This document shows, piece by piece, positions 42,768 through 50,895 of a stretch of DNA of 64,000 nucleotides (position 1 is its first letter; each line of letters opens with the position of its first letter). A program made the position numbers and the translations under genes. A model generated the notes under the pieces. It searched no databases. It was not told the DNA's origin and saw nothing but the letters and a program-made list of their open reading frames with translations. The stretch spans positions 82,372-146,371 of the forward strand of contig JAEZKF010000028.1 in the NCBI GenBank assembly GCA_023415575.1, written 5' to 3'. This DNA is from Bacillota bacterium (GTDB lineage: Bacteria > Bacillota > Clostridia > Oscillospirales > Ruminococcaceae).

Positions 42768-43091
42768 ATGCCGCAACTAATGTGTGAAGTAATATCCTGT
42801 GCGCACTACAACAGTGGCTACTGCTGCAAGCAGGAGATTCTTGTGGATGGTGTTAAGGCAAAGCAAAAGGATCAAACAAGCTGTGAAAGCTATTACCCCA
42901 TGCAAGACAGCTTTAAGGCCTCGGTTGAATGTGAACACTCTGACCCCCAAAGAGATGTCGAGGTACAGTGTCAGGCGGAGAAATGCTACTATAACCATAA
43001 CTTAATGTGCGCAGCGGATCAGATTAAAATCGGCGGTGAGAATGCCGATACTCGAGATGAAACCCTTTGCGCAACCTTTAGGGTGAAATAG
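42768..43091 (+). CDS. Tandem DUF1540 cysteine-rich protein
   Basis: A 107-residue protein made of two DUF1540 repeats, each with four or five cysteines. The first is MCEVISCAHYNSGYCC through CESYY; the second is VQCQAEKCYYNHNLMC through LCATF. DUF1540 proteins are small metal-binding-looking proteins of Firmicutes, several of which are sporulation-associated; no activity is known. ATG 42768 has GAAAGGAAG about ten bases upstream. It ends in a strong terminator. Confidence 0.85.
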   Translation: MPQLMCEVISCAHYNSGYCCKQEILVDGVKAKQKDQTSCESYYPMQDSFKASVECEHSDPQRDVEVQCQAEKCYYNHNLMCAADQIKIGGENADTRDETLCATFRVK

Positions 43092-43096
43092 CGATA

Positions 43097-43129
43097 AAAA
43101 GACCCATCCCAAAAAAGGATGGGTCTTTT
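43097..43129 (+). terminator. Intrinsic terminator after DUF1540
   Basis: AAAAGACCCATCC pairs with GGATGGGTCTTTT across a seven-base loop. Confidence 0.93.
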
Positions 43130-43202
43130 CTATATATCATTGTATTATGTACGTCGGTTGAGGAGATAACCTTACTCTATGTACCTGCAAATGAGGTACA
43201 GT

Positions 43203-43655
43203 TTATTGATTGATAGCTGTCTTTTTGGTGGAGATCAGGGTAATATCGCCTTTTAGTCCTATCATATAGTAATCTATCTGCGGCATAGACTCCCAAAGCT
43301 GATTGAGAATAGAGTCAACCGTTTGTGGGATACCGGAGACCACATTGATTGCATTATACTCACCGATGCAGTTGATAATGGTATCCAACACCTGCTTGTT
43401 GTAAAAGATGTTCATTACGCCGCCATTATCCTTGGTAACTCGAAACAAGTGCTCAATGGCCTCCAAATTACGCGTATGGCCGGTGTCAATGTTGATTACA
43501 TAGAGATTCGTGTGAGTTTTATCCGCTATCTCTTTGCCTTTCTTAATAATGCGCTCACAATTTATCTGGTCGGTTACACAGACGATGGTGGAATTTGCGT
43601 GTCGATTGTACACGTCAAAATCCGTGCTAATCTCATGAGTCCTGCTCAAGTTCAT
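43203..43655 (-). CDS. Universal-stress-protein-like alpha/beta protein
   Basis: About 150 residues with an alternating strand-helix pattern like the Usp/KdpD nucleotide-binding fold: TIVCVTDQINCERIIKKG, then NLYVINIDTGH, GGVMNIFYN and VVSGIPQTVDSIL. It lacks the full Usp ATP motif GxxGxxxS. ATG 43655 is two bases from GGAG and TTG 43649 is eight bases from it, so the TTG may be the true start. The frame stays open upstream to 43793, but no start there has a convincing SD site. A small hairpin (TGTACCT/AGGTACA, 43180-43200) follows the gene. Confidence 0.6.
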   Translation of the reverse strand: MNLSRTHEISTDFDVYNRHANSTIVCVTDQINCERIIKKGKEIADKTHTNLYVINIDTGHTRNLEAIEHLFRVTKDNGGVMNIFYNKQVLDTIINCIGEYNAINVVSGIPQTVDSILNQLWESMPQIDYYMIGLKGDITLISTKKTAINQ

Positions 43656-44086
43656 CACTCCGGTTGTATATATTATAAAGCCAATTTCGATTGCAACCCC
43701 GCCGTGAGGGTGGGTAATTGGCTTTGCGATAGGCAGGATATCAATCATGTTTTCTATGTAGCGTGGCATTTTATTCTTATGCCTTACCAACATGATTTAT
43801 TATAAGGGCTAATTGTTAAAAGTATATATCCACGCTGTTAAATAAGTAATAATCAAAGCCAGTTGCAAGACACTTATCTTTGGAACCATGCCGCGAAATT
43901 TATGGAATATATACAATTGAGTTGCAAAAAAACATCTGCCTTTAATTATATTTTAACAGATTACCACCGAATATCAAGCGATTTAATAATATTGCGCAAT
44001 AAAAACGAAAAAGACGAAACATTTTCATGCTTATTCTAAGTAGCAAATGAGCAAAGAAAAAGGACAGCTTGCGCTGTCCTTTTTGA
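43656..44086. other. Intergenic region between the Usp-like gene and rex
   Basis: About 430 bases, AT-rich. A TATAAT on the minus strand at 43677-43672 may be the -10 element of the Usp-like gene, and the rex terminator is at 44057-44084. I see no other gene or RNA element. Confidence 0.4.
44057..44084. terminator. Terminator of rex
   Basis: AAAAAGGACAGC and GCTGTCCTTTTT form a 12-base-pair stem around a TTGC loop just downstream of rex. Confidence 0.93.
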
Positions 44087-44740
44087 TTATTGTTCTTCAG
44101 ATTGCGAGAGAATCTCATTGGTTCGATAACATAAAATCATCAGGCTGTCGCCAAGGTGTACGTTTTCCACCACAACATCGGGATGAGAAACCGCAAAATC
44201 GTAGTGAGAAAAGTTCCAAAACGCCTTGATACCCAGGCTGACAAGCAGGTCGCTGGATTTTCTGGCACTTTCTTTGGGAATACACAGAATTGCAACCTGC
44301 GGTTTGTGTTCCTCGCAAAAGCTCTCGAGCTTATCGGAAGGGAGAATCTTTAGTCCATGCAACGTTTTGCCGACCAAATGCTTATCGGAATCAAAGATAC
44401 CGATGAGATCAAAGCCTTTGTTTTCAAAATCCATATGAGAGGCGATCGCTCTGCCCAGATTTCCGGCACCCAGCAGTATGGTTTTATATCCTTTGTTGAT
44501 GCCTAAGATGTTGCCAATCTCAGTGTGAAGTTGCTCGACATTATAGCCATACCCTTGCTGACCAAACCCGCCAAAGCAGTTTAAATCCTGCCTGATTTGT
44601 GAGGCGGTAAGCCCCATGCGCTGGGACAGCTCGCGTGAGGAGATACGAAGGATGCCGCTTGTCTTTAAATCAGATAAAAAACGATAGTAGCGGGGGAGCC
44701 TTCTAATCACCGAAAGCGAAACTGAATGACTTTTGGTCAT
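44087..44740 (-). CDS. rex: Redox-sensing transcriptional repressor Rex
   Basis: A 217-residue Rex. The N-terminal winged helix has VIRRLPRYYRFL and SSRELSQRMGLTASQIRQDL; a FGGFGQQGYGYNVEQL linker follows, then the NADH-binding Rossmann motif ILLGAGNLGRAI and the family-typical GIFDSD. Rex senses the NADH/NAD ratio and represses fermentation and NADH-reoxidation genes when the ratio is low. It is the first gene past the icd stop (34 bases), so acn-icd-rex may be cotranscribed. Confidence 0.96.
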   Translation of the reverse strand: MTKSHSVSLSVIRRLPRYYRFLSDLKTSGILRISSRELSQRMGLTASQIRQDLNCFGGFGQQGYGYNVEQLHTEIGNILGINKGYKTILLGAGNLGRAIASHMDFENKGFDLIGIFDSDKHLVGKTLHGLKILPSDKLESFCEEHKPQVAILCIPKESARKSSDLLVSLGIKAFWNFSHYDFAVSHPDVVVENVHLGDSLMILCYRTNEILSQSEEQ

Positions 44741-44774
44741 AAAAGATCGCCTGCTTTCTTAAGTGAATTAATGG

Positions 44775-45941
44775 TTAAAGGGACTGCATTGTTTGCATGA
44801 CATACTCGCCGAACTGCTCGCAGGTTGCACCGGTATCACGACCGGTAATCACCAGCTTTTTCTCCTCGAACATGCAGATATCAAGTGCGCGGGATAGCTT
44901 ATCCGACTCCTCCTGGTAACCGATATGCGAAAGCAGCAGTACTGCTGCGCGCAGCATCGAGCAGGGGTCAGCGTACTTTGCGCGTCCTTCTGCTACCATG
45001 CGGGGAGCAGAGCCGTGGATTGCCTCGAACATGGCGTAACGCTTGCCGATGTTCGCGCTTCCTGCGGTACCTACGCCACCCTGGAACTCAGCGGCTTCGT
45101 CGGTGATGATGTCGCCATAGAGGTTAGGCAGAATGAATACCTTAAAGTCGCGTCTGCGCTTTTCGTCAATGAGCTTCGCGGTCATGATATCGATGTACCA
45201 GTCATCGGTAATGATATCCGGATACTCCTTGCCGATGTTCTGGCAGAGCTTTAAGAACTTGCCATCGGTGGTCTTAACTACGTTGGCCTTAGTGACGATA
45301 GAAACACGGTTTTTCCCGTTCTTCTTTGCATATTCATAAGCAAGGCGGGCAATACGCTCAGTGCCCTGCGTGGTGGTAACGGTGAAGTCGAAGGCGAGGT
45401 CATCGTCGACGTTTACGCCCAGAGAACCGACTGCGTAGCTGCCCTCGGTATTCTCACGGAAGAAGGTCCAGTCGATTCCCTGCTCGGGAACCTTAACAGG
45501 CCGAACGTTCGCAAAAAGGTCAAGCTCCTTACGCATCGCAACGTTGGCGCTTTCGATGTTGGGCCACGGGTCACCGGCGCGGGGGGTAGTGGTCGGGCCC
45601 TTGAGGATAACATGGCATTTCTTAAGCTCCTCAAGTACGTCATCAGGAATAGCCTTGCCCACTTCGGCACGCTTTTCTATGGTCAAGCCGTCAATGACGC
45701 GAAACTCAACCTTGCCATTCTTTACTTCATCTGCAAGCAGCCATTCCAGCACACGCTGCGCTTCAGCGGTAATGGTGGGGCCAATGCCGTCGCCGCCGCA
45801 TACGCCGATGATAATCTTATCAAGCTTTGCGTAGTCAATGAAATCGCCCTGCGCCTTCATCATTTCAACGCGTGCAAGTTGAGATTCAACAAGCTTTGCG
45901 AACTTTTCCGTAGCCTGCGCTACAATCGTGTTCTTGTCCAT
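44775..45941 (-). CDS. icd: Isocitrate dehydrogenase
   Basis: A 388-residue isocitrate/isopropylmalate-dehydrogenase-family enzyme. Key parts are GGDGIGPTITAEA, the substrate loop with PWPNIESANVAMRKEL and FANVRPV, FFRENTEG, metal-binding Asp in LYGDIITDEAAE, and SANIGKRYAMFEAIHGSAPRM (shown as one motif with the coenzyme loop EAIHGSAP). Being directly downstream of aconitase supports isocitrate as the substrate. NAD or NADP preference cannot be decided by eye. ATG 45941 has GGAG nine bases upstream; a longer reading to 46028 overlaps acn and is rejected. Confidence 0.92.
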   Translation of the reverse strand: MDKNTIVAQATEKFAKLVESQLARVEMMKAQGDFIDYAKLDKIIIGVCGGDGIGPTITAEAQRVLEWLLADEVKNGKVEFRVIDGLTIEKRAEVGKAIPDDVLEELKKCHVILKGPTTTPRAGDPWPNIESANVAMRKELDLFANVRPVKVPEQGIDWTFFRENTEGSYAVGSLGVNVDDDLAFDFTVTTTQGTERIARLAYEYAKKNGKNRVSIVTKANVVKTTDGKFLKLCQNIGKEYPDIITDDWYIDIMTAKLIDEKRRRDFKVFILPNLYGDIITDEAAEFQGGVGTAGSANIGKRYAMFEAIHGSAPRMVAEGRAKYADPCSMLRAAVLLLSHIGYQEESDKLSRALDICMFEEKKLVITGRDTGATCEQFGEYVMQTMQSL

Positions 45942-45984
45942 TTTTATATGCTCCATTCGTATAGATTCTGTACGGAGGGGCCGA

Positions 45985-47916
45985 TTACTTCGACTGTTCC
46001 CTAGTGTAGTTGAGCAGTCCGCCTGCAATCAGGATATCCTTCTGACGCTGGGAAAGGGTGCAGGTTGTTGCAATCTCCTTGCCTGATTTCGTCTTAACGA
46101 TAATAGGCTTATCGTTGTTGATGCAGTCGAGGATATTATCAAGTATAAGGGTATCCCCCATAGAAAGCTGGTCGTAGTCCGATTCCTGTGCAAACTCAAG
46201 GGGAAGAATACCTGCGTTAATTAGGTTAGCACGGTGGATACGGGCAAAGCTCTTAGCGATAACAGCCTTGATACCGAGATAGAGCGGAACAAGTGCTGCA
46301 TGCTCACGAGAAGAGCCCTGACCATAGTTTGCTCCACCGATAATAATACCCTTGCCGGCCGCCTTTGCGCGTGCAGGGAATTCTTCGTCACAACGGGTGA
46401 AGCAGTAGTTGGATAGGTGCGGAATATTAGAACGGTAGGGCAGGAGGTTCGCACCAGCAGGCATGATATGGTCGGTGGTGATGTTGTCGCCGACTTTAAG
46501 CAGAACATCTGCCGATATGTTATTAGCAAGGGGCTCAGACTTGGGGAACTCCTTTATATTGGGACCGCGCAGAATTTCAACCTTATCTGCGTCCTTTTCG
46601 TCAGCAGGCGGAACCACCATGCTGTCGTTTATCTCAAAGTGTTCGGGAAGTGTTATAGTAACAGCTTCGCCCAACGTGCGTGCATCGGTCAGAACACCGG
46701 CCAGTGCAGAAACGGCTGCGGTTTCGGGGCTTACGAGATACACCTTTGCATCTGCCGTACCGGAGCGGCCTTCAAAGTTGCGGTTAAAGGTACGCAGGCT
46801 GATACCGCCCGAGTTGGGGGATTGTCCCATGCCGATGCAAGGCCCGCAAGCGCATTCCAAAATACGTGCACCGGCTGAAATCAAATCTGCCAGAGCGCCG
46901 TTTTTCGCTAACATCTGAAATACCTGCATTGAGCCGGGGGCAATAGAAAGGCTGACATCGGGGTGAACGGTTTTGCCCTTGAGGATAGCAGCAACCCTCA
47001 TCAAATCAAGGTAAGAGGAGTTGGTGCAGGAGCCGATGCAAACCTGATCAATCTTAATCGGTCCGATTTCAGTAACACTTTTTACATTATCGGGGCTATG
47101 CGGGCAGGCTGCGAGAGGTTCAAGCTTGCTCAAATCAATCTCGATGACCTCATCGTAAACGGCGTCCTCATCCGCAGCTAGGGGGATGTAATCGGCCTCG
47201 CGTCCCTGCGCCTTTAAGAATGCCAGTGTAACCTCGTCAGAGGGGAAGATAGAGGTGGTGGCGCCGAGCTCAGCACCCATGTTGGTTATGGTTGCACGCT
47301 CAGGAACGGTCAGGCTCTTAACGCCCTCGCCGCCGTATTCGATAATCTTTCCGACGCCGCCCTTTACGGTCAGGCGACGAAGTACCTCTAAGATAACATC
47401 CTTAGCACTGACCCAAGGGGAGAGCTTACCGGTCAGGTTTACGCGCACCATCTTGGGCATGGTGATATAGTAAGCACCGCCGCCCATCGCAACAGCGACA
47501 TCCAAGCCGCCCGCACCCATTGCGAGCATACCGAGGCCGCCGCCGGTGGGGGTATGGCTGTCAGAGCCAATCAAAGTCTTGCCGGGGATACCAAATCGTT
47601 CGAGGTGAACCTGATGGCAGATACCGTTGCCGGGACGGGAAAAATAGATGCCGTGTTTTTTCGCAATGCTCTGAATAAAGCGGTGGTCGTCCGCGTTCTC
47701 AAAGCCTGTTTGCAGGGTGTTATGGTCGATATAAGCGACCGAGCGCTCAGTTTTTACGCGCGGCACGCCCATAGCCTCAAACTCCAGATAAGCCATGGTG
47801 CCGGTTGCATCCTGTGTCAGGGTTTGGTCAATGCGCAGACCAATCTCATCACCGGGCTTCATCTCGCCGCTCACAAGATGCTGCTTAATAATCTTTTGTG
47901 CAATCGTTAATGCCAC
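45985..47916 (-). CDS. acn: Aconitate hydratase
   Basis: A 643-residue monomeric-type aconitase. It isomerises citrate to isocitrate with a [4Fe-4S] cluster bound by CIGSCTNSS and CACGPCIGMG. Other marks are DQTLTQDATGTMAYL, GSDSHTPTGGGLGMLA and the swivel-domain GGANYGQGSSREHAA. The length is in the shorter clostridial class (about 640, against 890 for AcnA). GTG 47916 has AGGAG nine bases upstream and yields MALTIAQKIIKQHL, as in related proteins. The icd gene follows after 43 bases; no citrate synthase is in the window. Confidence 0.94.
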   Translation of the reverse strand: MALTIAQKIIKQHLVSGEMKPGDEIGLRIDQTLTQDATGTMAYLEFEAMGVPRVKTERSVAYIDHNTLQTGFENADDHRFIQSIAKKHGIYFSRPGNGICHQVHLERFGIPGKTLIGSDSHTPTGGGLGMLAMGAGGLDVAVAMGGGAYYITMPKMVRVNLTGKLSPWVSAKDVILEVLRRLTVKGGVGKIIEYGGEGVKSLTVPERATITNMGAELGATTSIFPSDEVTLAFLKAQGREADYIPLAADEDAVYDEVIEIDLSKLEPLAACPHSPDNVKSVTEIGPIKIDQVCIGSCTNSSYLDLMRVAAILKGKTVHPDVSLSIAPGSMQVFQMLAKNGALADLISAGARILECACGPCIGMGQSPNSGGISLRTFNRNFEGRSGTADAKVYLVSPETAAVSALAGVLTDARTLGEAVTITLPEHFEINDSMVVPPADEKDADKVEILRGPNIKEFPKSEPLANNISADVLLKVGDNITTDHIMPAGANLLPYRSNIPHLSNYCFTRCDEEFPARAKAAGKGIIIGGANYGQGSSREHAALVPLYLGIKAVIAKSFARIHRANLINAGILPLEFAQESDYDQLSMGDTLILDNILDCINNDKPIIVKTKSGKEIATTCTLSQRQKDILIAGGLLNYTREQSK

Positions 47917-48048
47917 AATCAAATGCTCCTCTCGAAAAACTTCAAATCCCTTTATCATGCATCACTCTATGTGTGATTGACAAATTGAAAAATGTTTGAA
48001 TTTTGGCAGTCGGGAAAGGCCTTATTCCTACCCAAATACCCAGATTTA

Positions 48049-48077
48049 ATATTATATTAATTAAGAAGTATTGTCAA
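48049..48077 (-). promoter_or_regulatory. Promoter of acn-icd(-rex)
   Basis: Minus strand: TTGACA (48077-48072), 17 bases, TAATAT (48054-48049). It gives a leader of about 125 bases that contains a palindromic AAGGCCTT flanked by GGAAT and TCC. Confidence 0.78.
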
Positions 48078-48125
48078 TGAATTAACTAAGATGAGAACCA
48101 TATAACAATGGCTTGGGCATGGTGT

Positions 48126-48620
48126 TTATAAGAGCTTTTCATACGAGACTAAATCAAGATAACGATCAAACTTATAGCCGACCTCGCGGTAATGTGCACA
48201 CCGTTCGTAACCGCATCGCTCAAACAGCATGACACTCTGGGTGTTCTCGTGGCAGATGTTAGCTACCAGAGCGTGAAAACCAGTCTTACGCGCAATGTCC
48301 TCTATAAAGTTCAGAGCGGTATGACCAAGCCCTTTACCGGTGTAGTCCGCCGAAAGATAAATGCTGACCTCCGCAGTAGAGTTGTAAGCCGCGCGCGTTT
48401 TATACTGCGTCAACAGAACGTATCCCACGATTTTATCATCACACTGTATCGTATATGTACAGTAAAGAGGGCTTTTGGGGATTACTAGGCTTCGCATCTC
48501 TTCCAGTGTAATTGGAGCGGTATGAAAGGTCGCGGTACTGTGAATTACATAGTAATTGTAGATTTCGTGGATAGCAGGCAGGTGTTCTTCGCTTACGGGC
48601 ATAAAGACCGGTGTTTTCAT
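48126..48620 (-). CDS. GNAT acetyltransferase (phosphinothricin-acetyltransferase-like)
   Basis: A 164-residue GNAT protein. The opening PVSEEHLPAIHEIYNYYVI resembles the Bar/Pat group, followed by VYLSADYTGKGLGHTAL-like acetyl-CoA loop (here SADYTGKGLGHTAL) and LFERCGYERCAHYREVGYKFDRYLD at the end (cut after GYERCAH). It would acetylate a small amine; antibiotic, herbicide-like or housekeeping substrates are equally open. Single gene, divergent from tepA. Confidence 0.85.
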   Translation of the reverse strand: MKTPVFMPVSEEHLPAIHEIYNYYVIHSTATFHTAPITLEEMRSLVIPKSPLYCTYTIQCDDKIVGYVLLTQYKTRAAYNSTAEVSIYLSADYTGKGLGHTALNFIEDIARKTGFHALVANICHENTQSVMLFERCGYERCAHYREVGYKFDRYLDLVSYEKLL

Positions 48621-48923
48621 TTGATAATCATATCCTTTACATTGTGAATGGATAAGTACTTAGTGGACTTTTATACTTTGATATAGTAACACTGCAAGAG
48701 AGTGATAGCAATAATTAAGATGGAGAAAATATGTTCTTTTTCGACCTTGTTTTGTATATCTAGCTATTGTGAATCCCCAAAATAGTTGTTATAATGAGGA
48801 TGTATGTTGTGCAAACTTTACCGCTTACCATGCGGTTTGCTAAGTAGTCATGCGCATACAAACCTTGTCTGGTGGAAACAATACTGCGTATACCATGCTT
48901 ATTACCAGCACGGAGGTAGCGCA
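48621..48923. promoter_or_regulatory. Divergent region with the tepA-ftsK promoter
   Basis: About 300 bases. TTGTGA (48767-48772), 17 bases, TATAAT (48790-48795) is a good plus-strand promoter for the tepA operon. Open frames between 48804 and 48923 lack an SD site and end at the tepA start, so I take this stretch as untranslated leader. Confidence 0.65.
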
Positions 48924-49685
48924 GTGAGCAAAGACAAGGCAGACGAAAATACAAACGGTACACAAAGTGAGGTTACCGCCGGTGCCGACCAAATCGAGCA
49001 GATTACCGAAACCGGTTCAGTTACACCGCGCAAGGGCGACCATACCATTCATTGCCTAACCATAGTCGGACAGGTTGAAGGGCACTATATTCTTCCGCCG
49101 CAGAACAAGACCACGAAATACGAGCATGTGATTCCACAGCTCGTCGCAATTGAAGAAGACCCCGAGATAGAAGGACTGCTCATTATCCTCAACACAGTGG
49201 GCGGTGATGTCGAGGCCGGGCTCGCCATAGCAGAGTTGATTGCAGGCATGAAAAAGCCTTCGGTCTCAATTGTTCTTGGGGGCGGACACTCTATCGGCGT
49301 TCCGCTTGCTGTATGCGCAAAACGCTCGTTTATTGTGCCGAGTGCAAGCATGACCATTCACCCGATACGATTAAGCGGTCTCGTGCTTGGAGTTCCGCAA
49401 ACCATCTCTTATTTTGAGAAGGTGCAGGAGCGTATTGTGCGTTTTGTTGCGGAAAATTCCAATATCAGCGCGGATGAGTTTCGCGCACTGATGACAAAAA
49501 CAGGGGAGCTTGTGATGGATGTCGGCACCGTCCTCGACGGGGAAAAGGCGGTGGAGGTTGGGCTGATTGACCAGCTTGGCGGATTGAGCGATGCAATCTC
49601 CTGCCTATATGACCTAATTGATTCGATTGCAGAGGAACACCGCAAAAATGGCACAAAAAAACCGGGAGGAAGAGTAACAGGCTGA
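48924..49685 (+). CDS. tepA: TepA-like Clp-fold serine protease
   Basis: A 253-residue ClpP-superfamily protein. After an acidic N-terminus of about 60 residues come [20 protein letters not shown] (20 residues), the nucleophile Ser in [11 protein letters not shown], and the His in [10 protein letters not shown]. TepA/YmfB proteins, translocation-enhancing in Bacillus, sit upstream of ylzJ and spoIIIE/ftsK, as here. GTG 48924 has GGAGG seven bases upstream. The stop overlaps the next ATG by one base. Confidence 0.88.
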   Translation: MSKDKADENTNGTQSEVTAGADQIEQITETGSVTPRKGDHTIHCLTIVGQVEGHYILPPQNKTTKYEHVIPQLVAIEEDPEIEGLLIILNTVGGDVEAGLAIAELIAGMKKPSVSIVLGGGHSIGVPLAVCAKRSFIVPSASMTIHPIRLSGLVLGVPQTISYFEKVQERIVRFVAENSNISADEFRALMTKTGELVMDVGTVLDGEKAVEVGLIDQLGGLSDAISCLYDLIDSIAEEHRKNGTKKPGGRVTG

Positions 49686-49906
49686 TGATTCTATATACAA
49701 AGGAGCCCTACGAGCTCATTTTTCAGGATGCACAAGCTGACACGGCAGGCATACCGCAGACGGTTACAGAAAAAATAAACGATGTTCTTGTGGAAGGTAT
49801 CAAACAGGCGGATGGTATTCAAATTACTCGCCTTTATTCCACAAATCCTCGCTGCTACCTTGACCCTGGTTTTTCGCCGGGCAGTATCATAAAGCGTAAG
49901 CAATGA
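49685..49906 (+). CDS. ylzJ: YlzJ-like protein
   Basis: A 73-residue protein of the YlzJ family. The opening [13 protein letters not shown] and the end RCYLDPGFSPGSII are the parts I recognise. Function is unknown; it is always small and linked with tepA. ATG shares its A with the tepA stop (TGATG), so it is translationally coupled. Confidence 0.82.
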   Translation: MILYTKEPYELIFQDAQADTAGIPQTVTEKINDVLVEGIKQADGIQITRLYSTNPRCYLDPGFSPGSIIKRKQ

Positions 49907-49952
49907 GATTTATCCCGCGCTCGTGCGGGGTACATATACGGAGGAGACTACA

Positions 49953-50834
49953 TTGAATATACTAAATGCCATTTTTCAGGGTGTCCTTCAGGGGCTGACG
50001 GAATTTCTGCCGGTGTCAAGCGACGGACATCTGACGCTCTATCAGCATTTTACAGGGACATCGGGTGAGGGCTCGCTTTTGTTTACGCTGATGCTCCATC
50101 TCGGCACGCTCATTGCGGTGTTCATTGCATATTATCAGCTTATCATCGACCTGATTATTGAGTTTTTCCGCATGGTGGGGGATATATTCAGCGGACGCTT
50201 CTCATTTAAAAGGCTCAGTCCTGACCGCCGCATGATCTTCATGATTTTTATTTCGCTTTTGCCTCTTGTTGCTTTCTATTTTGTCAAGGATTACTTTACC
50301 GCCATAGCCGAGGATGATGACATCATCGTCGAAGGCGTTTTGTTTTTGTTTACCGGTCTGTTGCTCTTTTTTGCAGACCATTGCTTAAAAGGCAACAAAA
50401 GTGCAAAGAACATGAGATACACCGATGCTTTACTTATCGGAACCTTTCAAGGACTGGCTGCACTTCCTGCGGTTTCCCGTTCTGGTTCCACCATCTCGAT
50501 TGCCCTGCTTCGCGGATATACCCGTGAATATGCGGTGGCCTTCTCGTTTATCATGGGAATTCCCGCAATCATTGGTGCCAACGTGTTTGAAATCGGGGAA
50601 GCTCTGCGGCAGAATGTTGAAATCGACTGGATTGCCGTATGTGTCGGTGTTGTAGTAGCTGCAGTTGTCGGCTTTTTTGCTATTAAGCTGCTCACATGGA
50701 TAGTCAAGACGGATAAGCTTATCATCTTTTCGTATTATACCTTAACGCTCGGCGCACTCGTGATTGCCATCGGTATCATTGAAAGAATCGTTGGCATGAA
50801 CTTTTCTGAATATATTGCGTTATTGATTGCTTAA
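49953..50834 (+). CDS. uppP: Undecaprenyl-diphosphate phosphatase UppP (BacA)
   Basis: A 293-residue membrane enzyme that recycles undecaprenyl pyrophosphate to the monophosphate lipid carrier. The two signatures are QGLTEFLPVSSDGHL near residues 12-26 and ALPAVSRSGSTI near 170-181, the latter with the catalytic Arg/Ser. An Asp in PVSSDGHL replaces the usual Ser/Thr. About eight membrane helices. TTG 49953 has GGAGGAG six bases upstream. It sits between ylzJ and ftsK. Confidence 0.93.
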   Translation: MNILNAIFQGVLQGLTEFLPVSSDGHLTLYQHFTGTSGEGSLLFTLMLHLGTLIAVFIAYYQLIIDLIIEFFRMVGDIFSGRFSFKRLSPDRRMIFMIFISLLPLVAFYFVKDYFTAIAEDDDIIVEGVLFLFTGLLLFFADHCLKGNKSAKNMRYTDALLIGTFQGLAALPAVSRSGSTISIALLRGYTREYAVAFSFIMGIPAIIGANVFEIGEALRQNVEIDWIAVCVGVVVAAVVGFFAIKLLTWIVKTDKLIIFSYYTLTLGALVIAIGIIERIVGMNFSEYIALLIA

Positions 50835-50895
50835 TGCAATGCGCCTTTCGTACGCATCTCATGCCCTAAAAGCATACAGAACGGATGATTAACTT

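Noticed and set aside
45942..46028. N-terminal extension of isocitrate dehydrogenase overlapping acn
   Set aside because: The 29 extra residues are not family-like, and ATG 45941 has a well-spaced SD site.
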